Shown here: positions 22,945 to 31,654 of the stretch, in pieces
Layout: every line of letters starts with the position of its first letter
Numbering within the stretch: position 1 is the first letter of the stretch
NCBI RefSeq assembly: GCF_029963765.1
Contig: NZ_JALBYU010000035.1
Span: forward strand, 1-42,402
Origin: Pseudomonas sp. UYIF39
Lineage (GTDB): Bacteria > Pseudomonadota > Gammaproteobacteria > Pseudomonadales > Pseudomonadaceae
DNA: 42,402 bases
Direction: 5' to 3'
The notes under the pieces: generated by a model
Seen by the model: the letters and a program-made list of their open reading frames with translations, nothing else
Database searches by the model: none
Told to the model about the DNA's origin: nothing
Program-made: the position numbers and the translations under genes

Positions 22945-24423
22945 ATGACTCATAATACCTGTGTGTTTAACTTCAAAAGTTTGTTCTTAATGCTTCTTTT
23001 TGTAGTTGTTTTGCCGCCTTTTGTGCTGGCGGGCGAAGCGCATAAAAAAGATTGGAAAAATATAACTGTCAGTGATCTTTCTGCCATGCGACAACTGATA
23101 GTTACTTCTCATCCAGGCGCTATAGATAATAGTAATAAGGCTTTTACAGGCTGGGTTGAACAGGGTTATTTGGAAGCAAGTCAGCTGTCCAAACGCGTCA
23201 ACTCAAGAAAAGACTCTCAAGCCGTGCTGAATTTTTACATTGCGGGCTTCAAGGATGGACACGTAGGGGTGAATCAACCTAATCAAGGAAGTTCTTCCTG
23301 GGCAGGTTTCATTTTGGATGTGCAGGGGCAGAGTTTCGTTGTGAAACACGTCGCTAAAAATTGGCCTATACCGTTACCGCCGATTAATTCCAAGGTTATA
23401 TCGTGTGATAACAAATCGGTGCGCGAGATACTAGAAAGTGAATTATCTCCTTATATTGATCGTAGACTTAATCTAAATTCGACCTGGTTGCACTTGGCTA
23501 AGCAGTTAACTGTCGATGATGCCAGCTATCCCGTGCTGTCGAGAGACTTATCAAAAAGCTGTTTGGTTGTTCTCCCAAATGGAGAAAGACAAAGCTTTTC
23601 TTTATTGTGGCAAGAAGATCGCGGGCAATTGGAGGCTTTCCTGCGCCAGCCTCAACCGCCCCAAGCTCTTCAAAATTTGGGGGGCGGGCGATATTGGATA
23701 CATGTATCGAACTTTATGCCATCAGCAGCCGAGAATGCTTCCCTCGATAAAATGCTCGACGCCATCAAGAGCATCAATGACGCGAAGCTGGTTGTGCTTG
23801 ATACCCGAGGTAATCGCGGCGGTAACAGTTTAGTTGGCGCTGAAATACTTTCTGCTCTGTTAGGCTCGCAATTGGTAAAAAGCTTGGATGAGCCATCTCG
23901 TGCGTATGCGATGTGGCGAGTTTCTCCTTTTGCACTCTCTACACTCAATAGAGCTCTAACTACCATGGAAAGCGACTATGGAAAAAATAGTGAAGCTTAT
24001 CAATTTGTTTTTGGTTTGACCAAGTCAATGGAGCTCGCACTTCACGAGAAGAAAGACTGGTTGCGCCAGCCTAGCACTTCCTCGGTCGATCAAGAGGGGT
24101 CGAGCGGAATCAATGCCCAAGGTTTTAAAGGTAAGCTTGCACTGGTTACCGACTCATTTTGCGCCAGTGCCTGTCTAGACTTTGCGGACGTCGTTCTTGC
24201 TGTTCCGGGGGTTGTCCATTTTGGTTTGTCAACGAGCGCTGATACACTTTATATTGATATAGGCTCTCAAACACTGCCGAGTGGTGCCCAGTTCTGGCTA
24301 CCGTTAAAGGTATGGAGAGGCCGAACACGAGAAAATAATCAAAGTTATAATCCCCAGTTTGTTTTTGATGGGGATATAAACGATACAGCAGCAGTTCAAA
24401 AGTGGGTTCTTGATAACTTATGA
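22945..24423 (+). CDS. Exported S41-family serine peptidase
   Basis: A 492-aa protein with a signal or anchor segment (FLMLLFVVVLPPFVLAGEA, residues about 13-31). The S41 core is visible as VVLDTRGNRGGNSLVGAEIL and LALVTDSFCASACLDFADVV; the likely nucleophile is S408 (CASAC). The lysine that follows the serine by about 25 residues in CtpA-type members is not seen, which suggests the tricorn/S41B-like branch or altered catalysis. Two cysteines flank the serine. Base use is AT-rich (many aat, gat, tta, ata codons), unlike all neighbours, which marks horizontal gain. The ribosome-binding site is weak (GGTG), so translation may depend on the small gene upstream. It converges on the channel gene. 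Confidence 0.8.
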   Translation: MTHNTCVFNFKSLFLMLLFVVVLPPFVLAGEAHKKDWKNITVSDLSAMRQLIVTSHPGAIDNSNKAFTGWVEQGYLEASQLSKRVNSRKDSQAVLNFYIAGFKDGHVGVNQPNQGSSSWAGFILDVQGQSFVVKHVAKNWPIPLPPINSKVISCDNKSVREILESELSPYIDRRLNLNSTWLHLAKQLTVDDASYPVLSRDLSKSCLVVLPNGERQSFSLLWQEDRGQLEAFLRQPQPPQALQNLGGGRYWIHVSNFMPSAAENASLDKMLDAIKSINDAKLVVLDTRGNRGGNSLVGAEILSALLGSQLVKSLDEPSRAYAMWRVSPFALSTLNRALTTMESDYGKNSEAYQFVFGLTKSMELALHEKKDWLRQPSTSSVDQEGSSGINAQGFKGKLALVTDSFCASACLDFADVVLAVPGVVHFGLSTSADTLYIDIGSQTLPSGAQFWLPLKVWRGRTRENNQSYNPQFVFDGDINDTAAVQKWVLDNL

Positions 24424-24463
24424 TCGGATAGGTGCCATTCCTCAAGCGCGCAGCAAACCGGTG

Positions 24464-25762
24464 TTACATGATGTGTTTTTCCGGCTCGGGAATATGGCTT
24501 GCGCCGAGCATCGCCGGCAGTAGCCCGGCCCGTAAATCTCCGCCACTGGGCTGCTGATACAGGCTCAAGCCAAACTCCGGCAACACCGCCAGCAGGTAAT
24601 CGAAAATATCCCCCTGAATCCGCTCGTAATCCGCCCACACGGTGGTGCGGGTGAAACAGTAGATCTCCAGCGGAATCCCCTGAGCGGTGGTCTGCATCTG
24701 CCGAACCATGCAGGTCATGTTCGGTTGAATTTCCGGGTGACTCTTCAAATACGCCAATGCATACGCGCGGAAGGTCCCGATATTGGTCATCCGCCGACGG
24801 TTGGCCGACATCGCCGCCACATTGCCCTGGGCTTCGTTCCAGGCCTTGAGTTCAGCGTGCTTGCGGCTGATGTAATCGGTCAGCAGATGTACCTGGGACA
24901 GCTTCTGTTCTTCGTCGTCTCGGATGAACCGCACACCACTGGCGTCGATGAACAGGCTTCGCTTGATCCGTCGTCCACCGGACTGCTGCATGCCGCGCCA
25001 GTTCTTGAACGACTCGGACATCAGGCGCCAGGTTGGAATCGAAACAATCGTTTTATCAAAATTCTGCACCTTGACCGTGTGCAGCGTGATGTCGACCACG
25101 TCACCGTCGGCGCCGACTTGCGGCATCTCGATCCAGTCGCCGACCCGCAGCATGTCGTTGCTGGTCAGTTGCACGCTGGCGACGAACGACAACAGGGTGT
25201 CCTTGTAAACCAACAGAATCACCGCCGACATAGCGCCCAAACCGGACAGCAGCAACAGCGGCGAGCGGTCGATCAGCGTGGCGACAATGATGATCGCGCC
25301 GAGTACGTACAAGACCATTTTCGTCAGCTGTATGTAGCCTTTGATCGAGCGGGTGCGGGCATGTTCGGTGCGCGCGTAGATGTCGAGCAGGGCGCTGAGC
25401 AGGGCACTGACCGCCAATAGCAGGAACAGAATGGTGAATGCCAGCGCAACGTTACCGAGGAAGATCAGACTGGTCTTGCCCAGCTCCGGCACCAGATACA
25501 GGCCGAACTGGATCACCAGCGACGGGGTCATCTGTGCCAGACGATGAAACACTTTGTTGTGCCGCAAGTCGTTGACCCAATGCAGCGCGGGCTGGCGACC
25601 AAGCATTTTGGTCGCATGCAGAATCAGATACCGCGCCACTCGTCCGAGGACCAGCGCAACCACCAGCAATACCACCAATGCCAGGCTGGAATGCAGGAGC
25701 GGGTGCTGATCGAGGGCACCCCAAAGGTCTTGGACGTTGAGCCAGAGCTGTTTGATATCCAT
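24464..25762 (-). CDS. Mechanosensitive channel, YbdG/MscM type
   Basis: A 432-aa inner-membrane protein of the MscS superfamily, close in layout to E. coli YbdG (about 415 aa), a miniconductance channel that releases solutes in hypo-osmotic shock. It has several N-terminal membrane helices, the pore helix region (LLLSGLGAMSAVILLVYKDTLLSFVASVQL), the beta-domain start with SNDMLRVGDWIEMPQVGADGDVVDI and the YbdG-specific SFKNWRGMQQSGGRRIKRS block. I chose the ATG at 25762 (MDIKQLW); the frame extends to 25861 but those residues look unlike a protein N-terminus. No clear ribosome-binding site is seen. It is divergent from the DEAD-box helicase. Confidence 0.88.
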   Translation of the reverse strand: MDIKQLWLNVQDLWGALDQHPLLHSSLALVVLLVVALVLGRVARYLILHATKMLGRQPALHWVNDLRHNKVFHRLAQMTPSLVIQFGLYLVPELGKTSLIFLGNVALAFTILFLLLAVSALLSALLDIYARTEHARTRSIKGYIQLTKMVLYVLGAIIIVATLIDRSPLLLLSGLGAMSAVILLVYKDTLLSFVASVQLTSNDMLRVGDWIEMPQVGADGDVVDITLHTVKVQNFDKTIVSIPTWRLMSESFKNWRGMQQSGGRRIKRSLFIDASGVRFIRDDEEQKLSQVHLLTDYISRKHAELKAWNEAQGNVAAMSANRRRMTNIGTFRAYALAYLKSHPEIQPNMTCMVRQMQTTAQGIPLEIYCFTRTTVWADYERIQGDIFDYLLAVLPEFGLSLYQQPSGGDLRAGLLPAMLGASHIPEPEKHIM

Positions 25763-25955
25763 GGGTAAAAACGGTTCTTCTGTAGGACGCGACGGGGCGA
25801 TTAGAGCATTTAAGACGCTTTGAATGACGGTTGAGGACAAAAGACGCAACAAAAAAACCACTGTTTAGCGCCGTTTGTATAAAGAAACTCGGCCTTAGCG
25901 CTCGAAACCGTTACCCTATGCAGCTGTTTTTTTGTATTTCTTCGAGGTAGCACCC

Positions 25956-27302
25956 GTGTTTTCCCAATTCGCCCTGCACGAACGCCTGCTCAAAGCCGTG
26001 GCCGAGCTTAAATTTGTCGAGCCAACGCCTGTGCAAGCAGCGGCTATTCCGCTGGCGCTCCAAGGGCGTGACCTGCGGGTGACAGCGCAAACCGGTAGCG
26101 GCAAAACCGCTGCATTCGTTTTGCCGATCCTCAACCGTCTGATCGGCCCGGCTAAAGTCCGCGTCAGCATCAAGACCCTGATCCTGCTGCCGACCCGCGA
26201 GCTGGCCCAGCAAACCATCAAGGAAGTTGAGCGTTTCGCTCAGTTCACCTTCATCAAGTCCGGCCTGATCACCGGCGGTGAAGACTTCAAGGTCCAGGCT
26301 GCAATGCTGCGCAAGGTGCCGGACATCCTGATCGGTACGCCGGGCCGGATGATCGAGCAACTGAACGCCGGCAACCTCGACCTCAAAGAAGTTGAAGTAC
26401 TGGTCCTCGACGAAGCCGACCGCATGCTCGACATGGGCTTTGCCGAAGACGTCCAGCGTCTGGTGCAGGAATGCACCAACCGTCAGCAGACCATGTTGTT
26501 CTCTGCCACCACCGGTGGTTCGGGCCTGCGCGAGATGGTCGCCAAGGTGCTGAACAACCCTGAGCACCTGCAGCTCAACAACGTCAGCGATCTGAATGCG
26601 ACCACCCGTCAGCAGATCATCACCGCTGACCACAACCAGCACAAAGAACAGATCGTGAACTGGCTGCTGGCCAACGAGACCTATCAGAAGGCCATCGTAT
26701 TCACCAACACCCGGGCCATGGCCGACCGTATCTACGGCCGCCTGGTGGCGCAGGACTACAAAGCGTTCGTGCTGCACGGTGACAAAGACCAGAAGGACCG
26801 CAAACTGGCCATCGACCGCCTGAAGCAGGGCGGCGTGAAAATCCTGGTTGCCACCGACGTCGCCGCTCGCGGCCTCGATGTGGATGGCCTGGACTTGGTG
26901 ATCAACTTCGACATGCCGCGCAGCGGCGACGAGTATGTTCACCGCATCGGTCGTACCGGCCGCGCCGGCAACGATGGCCTGGCCATCTCGCTGATCTGCC
27001 ACGGCGACTGGAACCTGATGTCGAGCGTCGAGCGCTACCTCAAGCAGAGCTTCGAGCGCCGCACCATCAAGGAAGTCAAAGGCACCTACGGCGGACCGAA
27101 AAAGGTCAAGGCCTCGGGCAAAGCCGTTGGCGTGAAGAAGAAAAAAGTCGACGCCAAAGGCGACAAGAAGAAAACCGGCGCCAAGGCTCCGACCAAACGC
27201 AAAATCGCCAACCGCCCGAAGACCGACGCCCTGTCGCTGGTCAGCAAGGACGGCATGGCGCCGCTCAAGCGCCGCAAGCCGGAAGCGCCGGCTGCTGAGT
27301 AA
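25956..27302 (+). CDS. DEAD-box RNA helicase (SrmB/RhlE-like)
   Basis: A 448-aa helicase. Motifs in order: Q motif PTPVQAAAIPLALQGRD, AQTGSGKT, PTRELAQQ, DEADRMLDMGF, SATTGG, the KAIVFTNTR region, ATDVAARGLD and HRIGRTGRAG. The last 80 residues are a lysine/arginine-rich tail (KKVKASGKAVGVKKKKVDAK is a sample), typical of ribosome-assembly helicases that hold rRNA. The overall pattern is nearer SrmB than DeaD or RhlB. I chose the GTG at 25956 after GAGG; the frame is open to 25932. A clear terminator follows. Confidence 0.9.
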   Translation: MFSQFALHERLLKAVAELKFVEPTPVQAAAIPLALQGRDLRVTAQTGSGKTAAFVLPILNRLIGPAKVRVSIKTLILLPTRELAQQTIKEVERFAQFTFIKSGLITGGEDFKVQAAMLRKVPDILIGTPGRMIEQLNAGNLDLKEVEVLVLDEADRMLDMGFAEDVQRLVQECTNRQQTMLFSATTGGSGLREMVAKVLNNPEHLQLNNVSDLNATTRQQIITADHNQHKEQIVNWLLANETYQKAIVFTNTRAMADRIYGRLVAQDYKAFVLHGDKDQKDRKLAIDRLKQGGVKILVATDVAARGLDVDGLDLVINFDMPRSGDEYVHRIGRTGRAGNDGLAISLICHGDWNLMSSVERYLKQSFERRTIKEVKGTYGGPKKVKASGKAVGVKKKKVDAKGDKKKTGAKAPTKRKIANRPKTDALSLVSKDGMAPLKRRKPEAPAAE

Positions 27303-27320
27303 GCAGTTCTAGCGACCAAT

Positions 27321-27349
27321 AAAAAACCGGACCAGGGTCCGGTTTTTTT
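27321..27349. terminator. Bidirectional rho-independent terminator
   Basis: AAAAAACCGGACC pairs with GTCCGGTTTTTT (27321-27349), giving a perfect stem with A and T tails on both sides. It ends the rightward helicase transcript and the leftward transcript of the small secreted protein. Confidence 0.93.
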
Positions 27350-27372
27350 ATGCCTGGGATTCCTGAGCCGGA

Positions 27373-27648
27373 TCAGCCCTCGGTTTTCTTCTCCGCTGAA
27401 TCCAGCTCCTTCAATCGCTGATCGATCAACTGGCACTTGTCCGGCAGATCCTTGCTCGCCGTTCCCAAATCCATCTTCTGCAACTCAGCGTTGATCTCCT
27501 TGGCTTTGGCTGGGTTTTGCTCGGTGAGCTTGGTCACTTCCTTGGCCAATTGTTCGCGTTTGGCGGTGGCTTCCTCAGGTGTGCAGGCCCAAGCGGGAAG
27601 GGCGCAGGCGAGGGTGGCGGCGAGGGTGAGTTTCAGCAGGGTTTTCAT
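27373..27648 (-). CDS. Small secreted protein, unknown function
   Basis: A 91-aa protein with a signal peptide (MKTLLKLTLAATLACALPAW, cleavage after AWA), leaving about 70 residues that start CTPEEATAKREQLAKEV. The mature part is highly charged and probably helical, with cysteines at its start and in DKCQL, able to form one disulfide. I do not recognise a named family. The ATG at 27648 has only a weak site (GAGG about 10 bases upstream). It is expressed alone, leftward, into the shared terminator. Confidence 0.7.
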   Translation of the reverse strand: MKTLLKLTLAATLACALPAWACTPEEATAKREQLAKEVTKLTEQNPAKAKEINAELQKMDLGTASKDLPDKCQLIDQRLKELDSAEKKTEG

Positions 27649-27868
27649 TGGGGGTGGGCCTCATTTCCGGTCAAGGTGGGTTATCCGGTTGGGGGTTCAA
27701 AGGTATGAAAAGTTCAACCACTAAGCTGCATGGTTCCGATCCACTGACTCTGCTGGTCGATAAGGCATTGTGCAAAAAACCTATAAGTGATGCGGTACGT
27801 CACTAGCATAGGAAAGCTTCGCTCAAATTTATCCTCGAAATGTTTTTCTGTTTTAGCCTTCGACGATG

Positions 27869-27908
27869 AAAAAAACATCCGGTGATGCGGGTGCTCACAG
27901 AACACCGG
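27869..27908 (-). terminator. Rho-independent terminator after the 90-aa gene
   Basis: Leftward, CCGGTG pairs with CACCGG (27903-27908 with 27879-27884), with a loop of 18 bases, then a run of T (complement of A 27869-27875). It starts 6 bases beyond the stop of the 90-aa gene at 27915, which supports that gene being real. Confidence 0.75.
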
Positions 27909-27914
27909 CCTTAG

Positions 27915-28187
27915 TCACTCAGTAGTCTGCGCTCGTAACCGTCTGCCGATCACATCCATCAAATCACAACCATCGCGCAATGGTATGGCCAACAGTTTGG
28001 AGAAGACAGACAGCACGACCGTGTCGCAACCAATCTCGGCGCGAAAAGCAATGTTTTCAAGAACCTGGGTGACGGTGCGGATGCGGTAGTCGGCCATGGC
28101 TTGCAGGACGTCTAGCGGGGCTTGGGTGTCGATGAGCAGGGAGGCCGGGATCAGGTCGATTCCGGTTAGGGGCATGTATCTATCCAT
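27915..28187 (-). CDS. Conserved-looking 90-aa protein of unknown function
   Basis: A 90-aa soluble protein with no signal peptide and no membrane segment. The middle, VLQAMADYRIRTVTQVLENIAFRAE, looks helical and resembles the layout of short Pseudomonas proteins grouped as DUF3077, but I cannot be sure. AGAGG precedes the ATG at 28187; a second in-frame ATG is at 28175. A good terminator follows directly. The upstream region of nearly 390 bases holds only degenerate REPs, so its promoter must lie there. Confidence 0.6.
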   Translation of the reverse strand: MDRYMPLTGIDLIPASLLIDTQAPLDVLQAMADYRIRTVTQVLENIAFRAEIGCDTVVLSVFSKLLAIPLRDGCDLMDVIGRRLRAQTTE

Positions 28188-28386
28188 GGGTTGAGCCTCT
28201 TGTCATTGATGAGGACTCTCTGTGATCAGGTCGCCAAACCCGGTCGCCTTTTGGGCGACGGTTTGACTATAAGGATCAGCCACCCAGCGGAACAGAGCGC
28301 CGGTTCTGAACTTGATGTAGGGGAAATGCCCTGGTGCGGCCGGATAATCTCTAGGCAATTTGCTGGTGACTAAACACAGCCGACAT

Positions 28387-28558
28387 CTGGGGGAGTGAGC
28401 TTGCTCCGGGCGGCGATCCGACGATAGCGGTGAATCAGTCGATATCAGTGTTGAATATTGGTCAGCCATCGCGAGCAAGCTCGCAGACAGTGGATTTTCG
28501 GTGAGTGGAGATAGTGTGCCCGGCAGATCCATTGTGTGAGAGCTTGCTCGCGATGGAC
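28387..28558. repeat. Cluster of three degenerate family A REP elements; otherwise empty gap
   Basis: GGGAGTGAGCTTGCTCCGGG (about 28391-28410) has lost the core symmetry. CCATCGCGAGCAAGCTCGCA (about 28468-28487) is inverted. GAGAGCTTGCTCGCGATGGA (about 28538-28557) is direct and lacks the first bases of the consensus. The stretch 28188-28576 shows no convincing gene. Confidence 0.7.
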
Positions 28559-28576
28559 GCGACTTGGTCTCCGAGT

Positions 28577-29311
28577 CTAACCCCCATGGCAGCAGCTGGC
28601 CGGGGCCTTGTCTTCATACTTATCGTGAAGCCTTACCCATTCCATGATTTCCTCTTCATTACGCCCCTTGGGCGTGAGGTCGAGGTAGTTGTAAGCCCCG
28701 ACCAACATGTCCAGACCTCGGGCATACGTTGAATAGGTGTGGAAAATCTCTCCAGCGTCATTGCGATAAAACACGCTGAGACCGGGGAGTTCTTCTTCGG
28801 CGCCGTTGGATTTTTCGTAGTTGTAGGTGGCTTTACCTGCGGTGACGTCTTCTGCTCGGGCCGAGACGCCGAAGTCGTAGTTGAAGTCGCTGCCTTCTGA
28901 CGACACCCAATCGAATTTCCAGCCCATCCGCCGTTTGAAGGCCTGGAATTCGGCGAGCGGTGCGTGGGAAACCGCAACTACAGCCACGTCATGATGGGCC
29001 AGGTGCTGGTTGGCGCCGTCAATGTGGTCGGACAGGAACGAGCAGCCGGAGCAACCTTCGTCCCAGCCTTTGCCAAACATGAAGTGGTAGATGACCAACT
29101 GACTGCGGCCGCCGAACAGGTCAGCCAGTTTCAGTTCGCCGTTCGGGCCCTGAAAGCGATAGTCCTTGTCGATTTTCACCCAGGGCAGGGCGCGACGTTC
29201 GGCGCTGAGTTTGTCTCGTTCTTTGGTGAAGGCTTTTTCGTGGGTCAGGTGTTGCTTGCGGGCGGCGAGCCATTCTTCTCGGGAGACGACGGGATGATTC
29301 TGAATGTTCAT
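28577..29311 (-). CDS. DUF899 family (thioredoxin-like) protein
   Basis: A 244-aa cytoplasmic protein of DUF899, a family with a thioredoxin-like fold. Hallmarks are REEWLAARKQHLTHEKAFTKERD, LPWVKIDKDYRFQGPNG, LFGGRSQLVIYHFMFG and the CSGCSFLSDHIDG cysteine motif, where a peroxidase or thiol role might sit. The C-terminus ends with two adjacent cysteines (ASCCHGG). No reaction is proven for the family. AGGAG lies before the ATG. It stands alone between the REP cluster and the DUF2513-like gene. Confidence 0.88.
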   Translation of the reverse strand: MNIQNHPVVSREEWLAARKQHLTHEKAFTKERDKLSAERRALPWVKIDKDYRFQGPNGELKLADLFGGRSQLVIYHFMFGKGWDEGCSGCSFLSDHIDGANQHLAHHDVAVVAVSHAPLAEFQAFKRRMGWKFDWVSSEGSDFNYDFGVSARAEDVTAGKATYNYEKSNGAEEELPGLSVFYRNDAGEIFHTYSTYARGLDMLVGAYNYLDLTPKGRNEEEIMEWVRLHDKYEDKAPASCCHGG

Positions 29312-29488
29312 TGGGATTCTCCTGCGGGGTGCTGGGAGGTGACTTACACAGCCTAGTCGTTTGGCCTACGTCCAATTCGATTTACCGCCGGTCGGTACAC
29401 GCAAAAACTTTGGCTGAACGGCTACGAGCCGCGCCGGTCACAACTTATGAAGGCCATCTCACTCTCTGGCTTTGGAGGTTGAAGCAGG

Positions 29489-29878
29489 ATGACGACTTAT
29501 AACTGGGATTTGATTGAACGCTTGCTGCACGAAGTGCAACACGGTGAGGCCAGTTTTTCGCCGCGACCGTATGCCGAGCAGTACGCGGCGGAGAAAGCTT
29601 CGGAAGGCGAGCAGACTGAAAACCTGGATCACCTTAAAGCGGTGGCCGGTGAGTATGAAAAGTTACTGTTGGCTCGTGGTTATATCGAGCCTCGGCCTGA
29701 AGAGCAGGGCGGTACTGGCTCCAATTACATTTTGACGCCTCGGGGCTCGAGTTTATTGAGCCTGATCGACAGCAGTATTCCGGGCAATGACCATCCGAGG
29801 CAGGTGTTGGATGAGCAGGAAGATGCGCTGGATGAGGTGAGTTTTGATGAGATCGCGTCGAGGGCACAGATTGCCTGA
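29489..29878 (+). CDS. DUF2513-like small protein, possible winged-helix regulator
   Basis: A 129-aa protein opening YNWDLIERLLHEVQHGEAS, which resembles the start of DUF2513 proteins (RDWDLIRKIL-type), with YEKLLLARGYIEPRP and NYILTPRGSSLLSLI as the later parts of what may be a winged helix. It is acidic at the C-terminus (DEQEDALDEVSFDE). GGAGG lies 11 bases upstream of the ATG. It is divergent from the DUF899 gene. Family is probable, function unknown; DUF2513 genes are often found in phage and other accessory regions, but base use here is ordinary. Confidence 0.6.
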   Translation: MTTYNWDLIERLLHEVQHGEASFSPRPYAEQYAAEKASEGEQTENLDHLKAVAGEYEKLLLARGYIEPRPEEQGGTGSNYILTPRGSSLLSLIDSSIPGNDHPRQVLDEQEDALDEVSFDEIASRAQIA

Positions 29879-29893
29879 TATTGCGGTTACAGC

Positions 29894-29980
29894 AAAAGAT
29901 CGTCCGAACGCGGCCCGAACCTTCGGCAGCTCCTACATGGATCGCGTAATCCTGTGGAGCTGCCGCAGGCTGCGATCTTT
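29894..29980. repeat. Family C REPIN
   Basis: AAAAGATCG at the left pairs with CGATCTTTT at the right; inside, CGGCAGCTCC pairs with GGAGCTGCCG. This is the other common Pseudomonas palindromic family (GGAGCTGCCGCAGGCTGCGA and TCTTTTGATC). It lies between convergent genes (stops at 29878 and 29988). Confidence 0.85.
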
Positions 29981-29987
29981 TGATCTT

Positions 29988-30857
29988 CTAACTTTGATGC
30001 ATCGCCTTTAGGCACTTCAAATCACTGAAATCCTTCCTCACCCCGTCGATTTTCTTCAGCAATCGCTGGCGCTGTTCCGGTGTGCTTTCGGCCATCAAGT
30101 CCACAAATAACGCCCGTGCCTGGGCTTCGGTGCTGGCGTAGGCCTGGCGATAAGCGGGCGTCCACAAGCTCTCTCGATTCACCAGAAGCGTCTCGATTCT
30201 CTGTGGGAATTCTGGACTCTGGCGCTGCGCAACCGCCGTACTGAACTGCTTCTGCCAATGGACGCGGTTGGCTATCCATTGCGTATTCTGGTCACCCAAG
30301 GCGTTGGACCACGCGACAATGCGTAGCTGCTGGGTTGTGCTGAGCGGGCCGAGCCAGTCATTCAGGCGTTTTTCCATACGCTGGCTGCGCGCTTTGATCT
30401 GTTGGTCGAGTGACGGTTTGAGGTATTGCTCCTGGCGTTTGCGCTGGTCCTTGGCGAAGGCGTCGTTCATTTCCGCGACTTGCTTGTCATCCAGCCCCTG
30501 CAACAGCTCAATGGCCGACGGGGTGATTTCCCGGGCGGTCTGGGTGATGGCGGCTTTGGCTTCCTGGACGCGGGTTTGCAGCGCAGCGTCTGTGACCTGG
30601 TTGGTCTCGACCATGACCTGCAGGCGATCCAGCCAATCGAGGTAGCCTGGCAGTTGCGTGGTGCAGTGCCAGCTCAGGTGTTCCTTGAGGCGCTCGTTAA
30701 ACCAGCCTTTCTGCTCGCCATTCATGTCCAGGTAGTCGCTGAGCGTCCACGGAATGATCACGTCGAGGTTGCGGTAGGCCAAGCCCACGCGGCTGCACGC
30801 ACCGAGGGCGAGACTAAGGGTGATAACGACGACGAGACACTTCAACCAGCGCGACAT
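29988..30857 (-). CDS. DUF6279 family lipoprotein
   Basis: A 289-aa protein with a lipoprotein signal (VVITLSLALGACS, lipobox LGAC, C21), so it is anchored in a membrane facing the periplasm. The rest is helical and rich in Q, E and K, with WTLSDYLDMNGEQKGWFNERLKEHL near the start and repeated EQRQRLLKKI-like segments. The pattern matches DUF6279. No enzyme motif is seen. Co-oriented with the TorF-like porin gene upstream (80 bases), which may be in the same transcript. Confidence 0.8.
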   Translation of the reverse strand: MSRWLKCLVVVITLSLALGACSRVGLAYRNLDVIIPWTLSDYLDMNGEQKGWFNERLKEHLSWHCTTQLPGYLDWLDRLQVMVETNQVTDAALQTRVQEAKAAITQTAREITPSAIELLQGLDDKQVAEMNDAFAKDQRKRQEQYLKPSLDQQIKARSQRMEKRLNDWLGPLSTTQQLRIVAWSNALGDQNTQWIANRVHWQKQFSTAVAQRQSPEFPQRIETLLVNRESLWTPAYRQAYASTEAQARALFVDLMAESTPEQRQRLLKKIDGVRKDFSDLKCLKAMHQS

Positions 30858-30937
30858 GGGCGAATCCTTTGCGAAGGCCTGGCTTTTTGAATGGGCTTCT
30901 CTATGTGAACGCAGGATGAGCCTCGCAGTTCAGCCGA

Positions 30938-31654
30938 TCAATAAAAGGCGCGTTCTGCCTTGAGGGTGACGAGCCCGTCGCATTGGCTGTTGTGCCCGGA
31001 ATAGGCCGAGCAACTGTTGCCGCTCAAGCTGGAGTCACTGTAGATCAAGTCCAGATCGACGCCCATGAACGGGCGGGAAAGTTGCACGGACCAGTCGGTG
31101 AAACTGCCGACATACCCACCGTCTACGGACGCCGGCGTGTTGAGCTGGTGGGTGGTGTATTTCATGCTGATCCCGATGCCGAACGGCTGATTGCCACCGA
31201 GGTCGGCGAATACGGTGCTGTTCTGTTTGTCCGGGTCGTTGCTGAATGCTGCGCCGAAACGGCTGCCCAGAAAGGTCAGGCCACCGAAAAGCTCCTGGCT
31301 GTCGAGGGTGTCCACTTTCGGATAGCTGTAACGGATCATGCCGACTTCGTACCCAAGGGTATTATCGAAAGGCTGTTTAAAGCCCATGTAGGAGTCGACT
31401 TCAAGGTTGGCCCCAGGCGATAAACCCATGCTCGGTGCCCATTGGCCCACGTAGAAACCGCTGTCGTGACTCAGGTCGAGACCACCGTGGAACGAGCCGG
31501 TGCTGGAAGGTTTGACCAGCCCCTGGGCCATGCTGCGGCTGGGGGTAGTGCCGAGTTTGAGATCGAAGTCGCCCAGTTCACGCTGAAAGGTTTGCGCATT
31601 GGCGACCGAACACGACAGCAGGGTGCCGAGCAATAGATAGGAGGGTTTGAGCAT
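30938..31654 (-). CDS. TorF-family putative porin
   Basis: A 238-aa outer-membrane barrel with a signal peptide (MLKPSYLLLGTLLSCSVANA). The block LGTTPSRSMAQGLVKPSSTG, followed by amphipathic strands and the C-terminal ERAFY, is that of the TorF/gcw_chp putative porins. Two cysteines (GNSCSAYSG and SQCDG) near the end may close a disulfide. Transport substrate is unknown. It is leftward, 80 bases ahead of the DUF6279 lipoprotein gene. Confidence 0.8.
   Translation of the reverse strand: MLKPSYLLLGTLLSCSVANAQTFQRELGDFDLKLGTTPSRSMAQGLVKPSSTGSFHGGLDLSHDSGFYVGQWAPSMGLSPGANLEVDSYMGFKQPFDNTLGYEVGMIRYSYPKVDTLDSQELFGGLTFLGSRFGAAFSNDPDKQNSTVFADLGGNQPFGIGISMKYTTHQLNTPASVDGGYVGSFTDWSVQLSRPFMGVDLDLIYSDSSLSGNSCSAYSGHNSQCDGLVTLKAERAFY

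Noticed and set aside
27714..27905. 63-codon minus-strand frame
   Set aside because: It covers the terminator of the 90-aa gene and has no ribosome-binding site.
28203..28532. 109-codon minus-strand frame
   Set aside because: It is made largely from degenerate REP sequence.
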